A DNA stretch of 64,000 nucleotides, from assembly GCA_951802425.1 (NCBI GenBank), contig OX637794.1, positions 1,116,001 through 1,180,000 on the forward strand. Reading direction: 5' to 3'. Under the pieces are notes generated by a model, which saw nothing but the letters and a program-made list of their open reading frames with translations, had not been told where the DNA came from and did not search any database. The position numbers and the translations under genes were made by a program. Position 1 is the first letter of the stretch; each line of letters begins with the position of its first letter. This DNA comes from Clavaria fumosa. Taxonomy: Eukaryota > Basidiomycota > Agaricomycetes > Agaricales > Clavariaceae. Shown here one piece after another: positions 41,665 through 53,400 of this stretch.

Positions 41665-44002
41665 TCTTCATGGCCTTAAAGGAAGACGAAACCGCGCTTG
41701 GGGGAGCCATTCGCGCCTGGGGAATCGTCTCCCCGGGCATCGCCCCTGGAATTTCCCTTTGAGCTTCCCTCCTGGTACTTTCCCCACATCTCTTAGGACG
41801 CCCCCTCAGGTCTCGAACCAACCTCCTCCCATGGAACCTCCCGGTGAGGCTCCGACGCTGGCCCTTCCAGCTCCCTCAGGCTCTGCCCCACTGTTAACAG
41901 TGCAACCCACTCCGTCTCCAGCCGCGCAGTCCCCGTGTTCGGATTTCGCTCGCCCCAGCCCCTGGTGATGCGGAGGCATCGCAAGCACTCTCCACCCCAT
42001 CTGTGTCCACACGTTGGGGTCGCGCTGCCTCCTTCCACCTGGATTCAAATGAGAGGCCTGCGCCATTCCTACCTTCAATTGCACCCACTCTTACCATGGA
42101 CCATGTGCTCAGTTACCGACCTTCGTAGGAGCCGTAACACATGCTACCGAGCGGCTCGGACAGTTACAGGCGTGCCTGCCACTTTCTCTGTGCACCTGAA
42201 TCCGCCTGAGCCTTGGCTATTCCACTTTCCGAGATGCTCTATTCAACGTTGAAGGCGACTTGTTATCCGTTTCGTTTATCTACCGTCAACTGCGACTCTG
42301 ACCACATCCACAACCCCAGTTGCTAAAGGTTGGCGATTAGCTTGACTCGATAAAAGCGCAACCCCTACGCCCCACACTCGTGGATAAGTCTGTTGGTGAC
42401 ACAGTGGCTCTCTTCCTGCGCCTAATCGCCGCCCACATCGAACTGGTGTCCTATGCACCGCCTGCGCCTGCGCTCCGTCTGCATTACCAATGCCGCCTGC
42501 GCCCATCCACGCCTGCACACCATCCACATCTATGCTCCCCGCTCATGCCGCCTGTGTCCCGTCCCCTACTCATGCCGCCCACAACGACTGGTGCTCCATG
42601 CACCCCCCCCACACCGCCTGTGGCTAACCCACTCCACCAACACTGCCTGTGGCATCTCCACCACGCCTCTGCGATGGCCCAAGCCCCCCACCGCGGTCAC
42701 AGACCGACGGCAGGGACTTGGGCCGTTGAGTGGGGGCGGCGGCAGCTATGGCAGCGGGGGTGGGGGGTACCTATGCCGCCCGTCGGCTACAAGTCTTCTC
42801 CATCGCATGCAGTGGTCGCTTTCGGTCACTCCACCAGACTTCAGCGTTCCTATGATCCGGTAGAGCACTCGATCCTGACCCCAGACGCCACCAAGATCAA
42901 GACCCTTGATGAAGAAATCAGTTTGCATGTTCGTTCCTTCAGCTTATTGCTGTCGCTGAAGGAGACGACTTCTACTTACCGCAACTGTCGCTCGTGCCAT
43001 GGCCCCATCGCTTGCATGGAATGCATTTCCCAATTCTGGCTTCTTTCTTCGTAAGTGTGTCTAAGCCTGTCCCTACTGTCTGCTTGTTGGCATGCACACA
43101 TTACCGGTTCTGACATCCAACATCGTGCCAACATTCAAGTATTTGCCGCTGAGGGACAGCAATAGAAGCAAGAAACCAATTCACACACACATTCGAGTAC
43201 GGGAATGCGGTGAGGAGCGCAGAGGGGGTGACGGTGCTGGACAACATCTTGTCGCGCGGACGGTGTTCTTGGTGAAGGCGGGGCCGTCACGTGCACCTGG
43301 GCAGAACAACCTGGTCGGGGCGCCATTTGTGGTGAATCAGCGGTAAGACGAAGCTGCAGACGGGGTTTGTGGACACGCCAGGTAGGGAGGCGTTGACGTG
43401 TGTGGTGGGACCGGCGGGGACGGAGGCGTGGCCGTTTGGTGGGTCGATATCGTCGTTGGTGAAGACTGTGCGCCCGCTGATATTGATGTTGGCGCAGTCG
43501 CAGGGGGCAAGTGGGGGGAGCGATGGCACACCACGGTGACGACGACGGCGGAGGGGACAGGTTGAGGCGATCGTTGGGGTTGGGGTGTGTCTGTGTATTC
43601 TGCGTCGGCGTCGTCGTCTGTGGTGAGTGCGTCCGCGCCTATCACGGCTGCGTCTACGTTAGTGTCTACGTCGTCGGTGGTGGGGAGGCCGCCGTACGCG
43701 CCGTCACGGTTTACTCGAGGACGTGAACTCCTGCCTCTTGAGACATACCATTATTATCTTTTTAATAAAAATTATTTTTGTAGTAGCGGCTTCTCTTCGT
43801 CGTAGGGCATGGTTGTTGAAGCACGATTTGCGGCGGCGGCAGCATGTGGTGGCGGGCGGGTGTGAGCGGAAAGTCGCGCGCACTGCGTGGGTACTACTGG
43901 TAGGGAACTGACAGTGATGCAGTTGAACTTAATGGAATATCCCCACGCGTCGATACCAGATGCCAAAACGAAAATGTGCCATTATGCCGAGGCGGAGATG
44001 TA
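41665..44002. other. U2 left spacer
   Basis: Counterpart of the U1 part before 1845, plus the 700 bp of unit start that lie outside the window in U1. Contains Pro-rich degenerate frames (41690-42060 and 42380-42860). No supported gene. Confidence 0.5.
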
Positions 44003-46094
44003 CTATGAGTACATTGCAAGTACAAGATCCAGGTGCTCAGAAATATGAAAGAAAACAAGCCCGACCATGTGTAGTACAGCGCTCGGGTTGGAGCGGTGTT
44101 GGAACGGGTACAAATTTTGCTCAAACAGGTCCGCTTTCCACCTGCGTTTGGATCTTCTTAGATCTCGCAAAGGAAAAGAATCTGGAACGCTTGCGCTTCT
44201 ACGCAACAACGTATCAGAAGGGTGCTGTTTAATAAAGCCAGATTCCGGTCACATACCTCGATGGTCAAAGACTCTGCGCCTGGCATTCCCATCACGCGTG
44301 CCCTCACTGTCGGGGGAATATCCAAATGTTTGGTGGTGAAATCGACTGCCGCAAACTCTGGAAGTGTCCACACGGCTTCCCGGCGCCGCGCATATAACGC
44401 CAATGCAATGCCAGCGAGATAAACTAGAAGAACATATCCGCTCCAGTGCTTCTGGATTGAGGCACCGAATCCGAGTATCAGAAGTAATAGCCCGTTAAGG
44501 ATGGCCCATAGTACTCCGATTGAACGCTGAGTGACATTATCAGGCTCGACGGATACCAGCACACCATAAAATGACGCCTGAGATTCGAAGCTGATCCAAT
44601 GGTCCTCTACGCGGGGACTTCTATAAGCATAGGGTTCTTTCCGAACGATCGTCTTCCGGGGGGTCTTGTATCGGCCTTCTTTCACTTTGGCCTCCCGTAT
44701 CGCTGCGCTTAGGATATCCTCTGGAATAGGAATGAGGCCCCGCAAACGGGCGATACCTGATGACTGGGTGGCGATACGGATTGCTCCCCCCTCGTGTTCC
44801 GTAGGCCACGACTTGAGGATTTTCGGCTTGAAGTCGCGAGCTGCATCAGACGGTACGAACCTCCATGCTCTCAAACATGCTGTCCAGTTCACAAAATATC
44901 CCAGACAGCTGAGTGCAAAGAACTGGCTGATCCAGCTCCAGTTCGTGTACCAAGCAGCCAAGAAGGTTCCGACGGTAAGAATCACACAGAATAGGGCAGC
45001 AAGACGTTGTTGGAGTCTGCCTGTCGATGCCCCGAAATAAGCAGTGGTGAGGAGGTTGCATGCGTCTTGTAGCGAGAGGTCCCGCGCGCTTGCAACTGCC
45101 AGAGCTTCGATCTGCCACCGATCCATCCACCATTTATCTGTTGAGCCCTCGCTGATCTCCTGCCTGGCTTCGGTGGGGACCGGGATGGAGGTTTTGACGC
45201 CGACCCATGCGGGTTTTGGCTTTTCCTCTTCGAGCTCGGAAGTGGGGGTATCTTGCCTGGCCGTTTCTGTCACTCCCGAATCGCCTGTGCTTTCTGCTCC
45301 CCAGAAGTCTCGTTCAGTAATGATATCCTTCGAATTCCGAAGCAGTTTTCCTTGCGGACCAGACCCCTGATTGATCCGGTGATAACTGGTTTCCTCCCGA
45401 CCCATATCAAGAATGTGAATCTCTGGCCATGACTCCTGTTGGAGCCAAAATTCCCTGGCTTGCACGGATTCGGGCGGCTTTATGCCATGTACCAAATGCA
45501 GCTTCTCGAAGCAAGGCGATTTGCAAATCCTGCCTAGTACCCTCAGTGATCCGATCCCTAGAATTCCTTGGATCAATCTCCAAAATTCCGGTTGCGAAGT
45601 CCCTGGCTCTGCAAAGAGTATATCTGCCTCGAGTAATCCGAGAACCCCAGACATGGAAAGCCGTCTTGATTCCGCAATTAGGGTATCGAAGTCGATGCTC
45701 GCAGCAACTTCCTGTGCATTAAGAATTGCAAGAAAGGGATAAACTAGATCTTTCGTCAGATGAAATGCACCGTAGGCAGCCGGACAAAAAATACTCGTAC
45801 GCCAAGCGGTGCTTCCGATCCCAGTGAAAGTCAGAAACCCCCTCCGTATTCCGGTATCCAAAGGTGAGCCCTTAGGCTGTCTATGTGATAGAGTCTCATC
45901 GAGAGACGGTGGAAACGAAGTGCCACAAGTGTAGTAGACGGAATGGGTTCTGGGTGGGCGAAATTGTGGCCTGAGTGTGGGCCAGGGTTACCGCGTAGCT
46001 CTTCTGATTCAATCGTTCGATCTCCGTCAATGTGTCTGCCCTTCCGGGTGGTAAGAGAGACAGAGGATCCCATCTTCTCGCCGCTAAATATCAT
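44003..46094 (-). pseudogene. Four-TM membrane protein, U2 copy, N-terminal frameshift
   Basis: The main frame covers 45861-44158 and holds both hydrophobic pairs: VILTVGTFLAAW/ALSCLGYFVNW and LLLLILGFGAS/YVLLVYLAGIALALYA. The N-terminal 70 or so residues (from ATG 46094, or 46073) are in another frame because one G is missing near 45920 relative to U1 (GAAGTGCC versus GAAGGTGCC). A GTATGT donor near 44257 suggests a final intron and a basic C-terminal exon within 44003-44230. Unknown family. U1 plus U2 together show what the undamaged gene would contain. Confidence 0.6.
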
Positions 46095-47110
46095 TGTCGC
46101 CGCTCTGGCCAGTTAGAAATTAGCCATGATCAAACCAAGGAATACTCGGCGCACCCTGAGACCGGATATCAGAGTTAAGAACCTGCAGAGACGGTGGGAT
46201 AGTTCCAAAAACAAAAGTACTGGCACGCCGGAAAAATCCAGGAGTCGTGAGAGCTTGACAGTTAGGTTGCGGGGCCACTTGTGGACGGTGCAGTGCGCGT
46301 GTTGCCAGTCGCTGCGGTGTTGCAGGATTGACTCTTCTTGAGCTTGTGGGCGAGGCGACAGGATTCGTTCTGGGCAGCACAATAGGGGGGGAAAGAGCAA
46401 TGCTTATGGAGTAGGAGGATTAGGCATTATAAATGCAGAGCGGTGATAGTGCTGGCAAGAAGCGGGGGCAATTTATAGCTGACGATGTCAATTTGGAAGG
46501 AGCTGGCCTGTTCTGCTGCGAACGTGTTGGCCTTGAAGTGTACCTGATCTTTGTTGGCATTGAATTTTGTGTGAAGTGGACCTTGATTAAGACCTGCCAT
46601 CGAACGCGGTCGCCGCACATCATACTCTGGATGAGATTCAGAGGTTAGGACGATTTGTAGAATGCCTGAAGGAAATTAGAAATACAAATGAGGGGCCATT
46701 CGCGGTTTGAGATCAGGCGATTTGTACTGCATGCGTCCCTCATTTGACTGCGTGTGAGTGGGCCTTGAAAAAGCGGGACAGATCCACGTTCAAATATGGA
46801 CTTGAGGGCGCTTATTACTAAGGCGGAATTTGTCAAGCACTTACAATACTCACATCCAATACTTGCTTTACATTCTCTGTTGAACACACCAATGTAAAAG
46901 GCTTTGCTATACACTTATTCTAGTGTCTCAGCAATTTCCTTGCTCTTTTTATCATCACTACGCGTCACTTGCCACAGAAATCAAAACTTTTTCATACTTT
47001 CGATGGCAGTGCTCCGACCTTGTTGTAAATCACGTACATGTAAAGTTGGCACGCGTCTGGTGCACATGCTCTCTTCAACCGATGACAGCGACTTCCATTC
47101 ATCCGCGACT
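46095..47110. other. U2 spacer with the empty site of the Tnp2-type element
   Basis: The uninterrupted target ATTACTA is at about 46813-46819. Otherwise shared with U1 (3770-4461 and 28487-28800). No supported gene. Confidence 0.6.
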
Positions 47111-47359
47111 CTCATCAGGAAAAGGGGAAATCTCTGAGGGTGACTGAGGGTGACTTAGTAGACTTAGAATTGAGTCTAAGGCAATTAAGTCATTTAAGAC
47201 ACTCTGGTTGTCCTTACTATGTCTTAGTAAACATTTTGTAAAGTACTGAATAAGGGTCATAAGTCCAAGTCCAACTTACAATGCATGATCAATGAACACA
47301 AAGTACATAAAGTAATTCTAAGTTCACCCAAAGGAAACAAAGACATACCTACTGCAGTG

Positions 47360-47850
47360 GTAATCATCATCGTTGTCGTTGCTGTTGTTGCCGTCGCTGT
47401 TGTCGCCGTTGCTGTTGTCGCCGTTGCTGTCATCGCCGTCATCGCCGTCGCCGTCGCGTCATCGCGGTCGTCGCTGTCATCGCTGTCGTGGTCGTTGCCG
47501 TCGCTGTCGCCGTCACTGTCGTGGTCATCACCGTCGCCGTTGTGGTCGTCGCCATTGTCGTTGCCGTCGTGGTCGTGGTCATTGTCGTTGCCATCGTGGT
47601 CGTCACCGTCATGGTCGTGGTCATCGCCGTCGCCGTCGTGGTCGTGGTCGTCACCATCATCGTCGCCATCGTGGTCGGTCGTGGTCGTGGTCTGGTGACT
47701 CTGGTCGTGGTCGTTGCCGTCGTGGTTGTGGTCGTCGCCGTCGTGGCCTTGGTCGTTGCCGTCGTGGTCGTGGTCGTGGTCGTCGCCATTGTGGTCGTGG
47801 TCGTCGCCGTTGTGGTTGTGGTTGTTGCCGTCATGGTCCGTCATGGTCAT
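47360..47850. repeat. Triplet-repeat block A of the U2 TIR element
   Basis: GTCGTT, GTCGCC and GTGGTC triplets. Frames read Val-, Ser-, His/Asp- or Thr-rich depending on phase and none is distinguished. Confidence 0.8.
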
Positions 47851-47921
47851 CGCTCCCGCTGCAAGTCGTTGGCTGAGTGCCAGTGGGGATGCGTGGCACG
47901 GACATGACACATGACTTGACA

Positions 47922-47991
47922 CGGACTTGGAAAAAAAACATCAACATGAGATCACATGATCAGATCTGATGTTGAAGTTTTTCTAAGTCCG
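47922..47991. repeat. Central palindrome of the U2 TIR element
   Basis: The outer arms CGGACTT and AAGTCCG enclose AACATGAGATCACATGATC and its near complement. The position and core (ATCACATGAT) match the palindrome at 12985-13052. Confidence 0.82.
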
Positions 47992-48059
47992 CTGCGTTTC
48001 ATGTTCTTCGTCTCGCACCTTCACCTTCACCCTCCACCCCATCGAACCGTAAGTCGCTC

Positions 48060-49110
48060 TCTATCGCCATTGAGCTGTGACGGTGACTGCGACAGTGACA
48101 GCTGCGACGGCGACAACAGCTGTGACGGTGGTGGCGGCAGCAGTAGCAACAACACGACGACGCGGCAGCGGCAGCAGCAACAGCACAACGACGACGACGG
48201 CGGCGGCGGCAGCAACAGCGCGGACGATGGCGGCAGCGGCGGCAGCAACAGCGCGGACGATGACGGCGGCAGCGGCAGCAACAGCGTGGACGACGACGGC
48301 GGCGGCGGCAGCAACAACGGCGGACGATGACGACGGCGGCGGCAGCAACAGCGGCGGACGACGACGGCAGCAACAGCAGCGGACAACAACGGCGGCAGCA
48401 GCAGCGGACAACAACGGCGGCGGCAGCAGCAACAGCAGCAGATGACGATGGCAGCGGCGGTGGCAGCAACAGCAGCGGACGACGACGGTGGTGGTAGCAG
48501 CAACAGCAGCGGATGACGGCGGCGGCGGCAGCAACAGCAGTGGACGACGATGACGGCGGCGGCGGCAGCAACAGCGGCAGACGACGACAGCAGCGGACGA
48601 CGACGGCGGCAGTGGCAGCAACAGCGGCGGACGATGACGGCGGCAGCGGCAGCAACAGCGGCGGACGACGACTGCAGCAACAGCAGCAGACCACGACGGC
48701 GGCAGCGGCAGCAACAGCGGCGGACGACGACGGCGGCAGCGGATGACGACAGCGGCAGCGGCAGCAACAGCGGCGGACGACGACGGCAGCAACAGCAGCG
48801 GACGACGACAGCAACAGCAACAACAGCGGCGGACAACAACGGCAGCAACAACGGCGGACGACGACGGCAGCAACAACGGCGGACGACGACGGCAGCGGCG
48901 GCAGCAGCAGCAGACGGTGGTAGCGGCAGCCATAGCAGCAGGAGCGGCGTTCAACGATGGCCCCAGGTGACGCAGCCCCCACTCTCTTTCTCTCTTTGAT
49001 GACCCCAGGTGAAAGGCGGCAACAAAGCGGCAGCAACAGCAGCAGACGACGGCAGCCGCAGCGGACGACGATGGCGGCGGCGGCGGCGGCAGCGGATGAC
49101 AGCGGCGGCG
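48060..49110. repeat. Triplet-repeat block B of the U2 TIR element
   Basis: About 1 kb of GACGAC, GGCGGC and AGCAACAGC triplets. Every frame is largely open on both strands. Counterpart of 13200-14070. Confidence 0.82.
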
Positions 49111-49420
49111 GCAGGTTCTATGAGTGTAGATCTACATAGCACTGCCAGCCTGCTGTAGTATTAAACCCGTGTCTATGCAAGATAGGTCCATCTGACCTGA
49201 GGTTTGCTGAAACTACATGATCTGCTTAGTGACTTGATGTGACTTGGTTTGTCTTGAGTACATGCCTAAGACAAGCCTAAGGCTAATCCATAAATTGGAT
49301 AGTCTTAATCTAAGTCAAGTGTGTCTTAATCTCTTGTGTCTGAATGTGTCTTATTCACCATTTTAAGACAGTTTAAGTAATAATAAGACAAATTCAGAGA
49401 TTTCCCCTTTTCCTGATGCT

Positions 49421-49844
49421 GGCCACATCCGCAGCTAATGGTTGACAATTAGCTTGACTCGATGAAAGCACAGCCCACACTCGTGTCACTGTCAGCGATT
49501 CAATGGCTCTCTTCCGAGTTGAGGAGTTATGCTCGAGGCACCGGCTCCTCGGATCACTCTTACATTGACGATGCGGCTCCCGCAATGTCGCCTCCGCGCT
49601 CGTGTGGCGGACAATGGTGCCCTCAGCTTACACATAACTGCGCGAACGTTGGCGCACATCCACGTGCCCTTTCGTCCATATTCTGCGACACTCTATTGCT
49701 GACTATCAAGTATGCAGGTGGAACAAGAACATTCACAACCCCGTCACACTGAGTGAGAAGCAGTGAATGAAATGTGACACCCTTTGGTTCAAAGCAAAGT
49801 GCTAAAGAGGCCCATATCTCAACAAGTAGACTCTCTGCTTCATC
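49421..49844. other. U2 spacer
   Basis: Homologous to U1 28811-28910 and 29640-29970 without the minisatellite element. No supported gene. Confidence 0.55.
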
Positions 49845-49846
49845 TA

Positions 49847-50195
49847 AGATAGGGCCCATTCATATGCATCCAATGTCACGTGATGAAGCGTGACAATCAA
49901 CAATTAATCTATCTAGATATTTACTCAATAATATTACTGAAATTGGAAACCATAGAATGAAAGTATCAACATTGTAGCACAATTTTATGGTTCTTGATTT
50001 CCTTTAAAGTGCTTCTAAAGAGAGGAGTTGCAGTTTTAATCATTTTCTCTGCTAAAATGGAATTGAAATGGAGTTTGATTTCTGCTACCTCTCAACACGT
50101 CAATGGTGTAGCGGATATTCAAATGTCTGACAAATCATCACAGTCACTTGTGATGCCTTCACGTGACATCGGATGCATCTGAACCGGCCCTATCT
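49847..50195. mobile_element. Mariner-like MITE (349 bp)
   Basis: The element is bounded by TA (49845-49846 and 50196-50197). Imperfect inverted repeats of about 36 bp start AGATAGGGCC and include ATGCATCC and ATGTCACGTGA on both sides. The U1 empty site CATCTAACTTCCCC is at about 29973. No coding capacity. TA duplication and size fit a Tc1/mariner-derived MITE. Confidence 0.88.
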
Positions 50196-50197
50196 TA

Positions 50198-50310
50198 ACT
50201 TCCCCTGATTCCTGTATGTGGCTGCCAGATTGGCAATACTTTCCAAAGTGTCTGGGTGTTCTGGCCCATGTATCCTTTTCCTCACTTCCATCACTTGCAA
50301 TTCTAGACTG
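50198..50310 (-). pseudogene. Solitary TPR relic, U2
   Basis: Counterpart of the U1 relic. One unit (VMEVRKRIHGPEHPDTLESIANLAATYRNQGK) is followed upstream by unrelated sequence. The unit is cut from its left part by the MITE. Confidence 0.65.
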
Positions 50311-50481
50311 TAAGGGTCCACCCTAGGGGTGAAGGGACTTCCCTGACACTTAGCTAATCAGCCACACTTATCCTACTACTGTCACTACAACTGTGTAACT
50401 ACTGCTATAAACAGGGTTCTAATGCACTTGTGACTGAGGATATCTGGTCTCACTCAAACCAATCTTACATAAACTTTCTGC

Positions 50482-53400
50482 TTAATCCAACTTCCCCTGA
50501 TTCCTGTATGTAGCTGCCAGATTGGTGATACTTGACAAAGTGTCTGGGTGTTCTGGCCCAAGGATCCTCCTCCTCACTTCCATCACTTGCACTTCTAGAC
50601 TCTCTGCTTGATTCAACTTCCCCTGATTCCTGTATGTAGCTGCCAGATTGGCAATACTTGACAAAGTGTCTGGGTGTTCTGGCCCAAAGATCCTTTTCCT
50701 CACTTCCATCACTTGCACTTCTAGACTCTCTGCTTGATCCAACTTCCCCTGATTCCAGTATGTGGCTGCCAGATTGGCAATACTTGACAAAGTGTCTGGG
50801 TGTTCTGGCCCAAGTATCCTCTTCCTCACTTCCATCACTTGCACATTTAGACTCTCTACTTCATCCAACTTCCCCTGACTCCAGTATGTGGCTGCCAGAT
50901 TGGCGATATTTTTCAATGTATCTGGGTGTTCTGGCCCAAGTATCCTCTTCCTCAGTTCCATCATTTGCACTTCTAGACTCTCTGCTTGATCCAACTTCCC
51001 CTGATTCCAGTATGTGGCTGCCAGATTGGTGATACTTTTCAAAGTGTCTGGGTGTTCTGGCCCGAGTATCCTCTTCCTCACTTCCATCACTTGCACTTCT
51101 AGACTCTCTGCTTGATCCAACTTCCCCTGATTCCAGTATGTGGCTGCCAGATTGGCAATACTTTCCAAAGTGTGTGGGTGTTCTGGCCCAAGTATCCTCT
51201 TCCTCACTTCCATCACTTGCACTTCTAGACTCTCTGCTTGATCCAACTTCCCCTGATTCCAGTATGTAGCTGCCAGATTGGCAATACTTGACAAAGTGTC
51301 TGGGTGTTCTGGCCCAAGTATTCTCTTCCTCACTTCCATCACTTGCACTTCTAGACTCTCTGCTTGATCCAACTTCCCCTGATTCTTGTATGTAGCTGCC
51401 AGATTGGAAATACTTTTCAAAGTGTCTGGGTGTTCTGGCCCAAGCATCCTTTTCCTCACTTCCACCACTTGCACTTCTAGACTCTCTGCTTGATCCAACT
51501 TCCCCTGATTCCAGTATGTAGCTGCCAGATTGGCAATACTTGACAAAGTGTCTGGGTGTTCTGGCCCAAGTATTCTCTTCCTCACTTCCATCACTTGCAC
51601 TTCTAGACTCTCTGCTTGATCCAACTTCCCCTGATTCTTGTATGTAGCTGCCAGATTGGAAATACTTTTCAAAGTGTCTGGGTGTTCTGGCCCAAGCATC
51701 CTTTTCCTCACTTCCACCACTTGCACTTCTAGACTCTCTGCTTGATCCAACTTCCCCTGATTCCAGTATGTGGCTGCCAGATTGGTGATACTTTTCAAAG
51801 TGTCTGGGTGTTCTGGCCCAAGTATCCTCTTCCTCACTTCCACCACTTGCACTTCTAGACTCTCTGCTTGATCCAACTTCCCCTGATTCCTGTATGTAGC
51901 TGCCAGATTGGCAATACTTGACAAAGTGTCTGGGTGTTCTGGCCCAAGCATCCTTTTCCTCACTTCCACCACTTGCACTTCTAGACTCTCTGCTTGATCC
52001 AACTTCCCCTGATTCCAGTATGTGGCTGCCAGATTGGTGATACTTTTCAAAGTGTCTGGGTGTTCTGGCCCAAGTATCCTCTTCCTCACTTCCACCACTT
52101 GCACTTCTAGACTCTCTGCTTGATCCAACTTCCCCTGATTCCTGTATGTAGCTGCCAGATTGGCAATACTTGACAAAGTGTCTGGGTGTTCTGGCCCAAG
52201 GATCCTTTTCCTCACTTCCATCACTTGCACTTCTAGACTCTCTGCTTCATCCAACTTCCTCTGATTCTTGTATGTTGCTGCCAGATTGGCAATACTTTCC
52301 AAATTGTCTGGGTGTTCTGGCCCAAGTATCCTCTTCCTCACTTCCACCACTTGCACTTCTAGACTCTCTGCTTGATCCAACTTCCCCTGATTCCAGTAAG
52401 TAGCTGCCAGATTGGCAATACTTTCCAAAGTGTCTGGGTGTTCTGGCCCAAGGATCCTTTTCCTCACTTCCATCACTTGCACTTGTAGACTCTCTGCTTG
52501 ATTCAACTTCCTCTGATTCTTGTATGTGGCTGCCAGATTGGCAATACTTGACAAAGTGTGTGGGTGTTCTGGCCCAAGTATCCTCTTCCTCACTTCTACC
52601 ACTTGCACTTCTAGACTCTCTGCTTGATCCAACTTCCCCTGATTCCTGTATGTTGCTGCCAGATTGGCAATACTTGACAAAGTGTCTGGGTGTTCTGGCC
52701 CAAGTATGCTTTTGCTTACTTCCATCACTTGCACTGCTAGACTCTCTGCTTCATCCAACTTCCTCTGATTCTTGTATGTGGCTGCCAGATTGGCAATACT
52801 TTTCAAAGTGTCTGGGTGTTCTGGCCCAAGTATCCTCTTCCTCACTTCCATCACTTGCACTTCTAGACTCTCTGCTTGATTCAACTTCCCCTGATTCCTG
52901 TATGTGGCTGCCAGATTGGTGATACTTTTCAAAGTGTCTGGGTGTTCTGGCCCAAGCATCCTTTTCCTCACTTCCATCACTTGCACTTCTAGAGTCTCTG
53001 CTTCATCCAACTTCCCCTGATTCCAGTATGTGGCTGCCAGATTGGCAATACTTGACAAAGTGTCTGGGTGTTCTGGCCCAAGTATCCTCTTCCTCACTTC
53101 CACCACTTGCACTTCTAGACTCTCTGCTTCATCCAACTTCCCCTGACTCCAGTATGTGGCTGCCAGATTGGCAATACTTGACAAAGTGTCTGGGTGTTTT
53201 GCCCCAAGGATCCTATTGCACATATGCCTTGCATGCATATAATGTGTTGCTGCTTCCTTGTAATAACTGTTCACAAAGTACACCAATCCTAAACTATTCT
53301 CTTCCAGAATACCCTTTTCTTCATCAATCATCTGTGTGGTAATGTTCACAGTTTTGCAATGTCCCTCATTTTTAAAAATGTGTGGCATGAGTAACTTGCA

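Larger units (their letters stand above)
47113..49418. mobile_element. TIR element related in design to the pogo-like element, no transposase
   Basis: Inverted ends start CATCAGGAAAAGGGGAAATC, with the exact complement at the right. The target duplication is CT (47111-47112 and 49419-49420). U1 has the empty site GCGACCCTGGCCAC at about 28804. Subterminal zones are full of TTAAG and GTCTTAAT motifs like those of 9955-14252. The right subterminal stretch TAGTCTTAATCTAAGTCA occurs in both. The interior is two triplet blocks around a palindrome. It is likely a non-autonomous relative. Confidence 0.88.

Noticed and set aside
48000..49036. 345-aa and 297-aa low-complexity frames in the U2 TIR element
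   Set aside because: Same reason: several overlapping frames on both strands are open because of GACGAC/GGCGGC/AGCAAC repeats.
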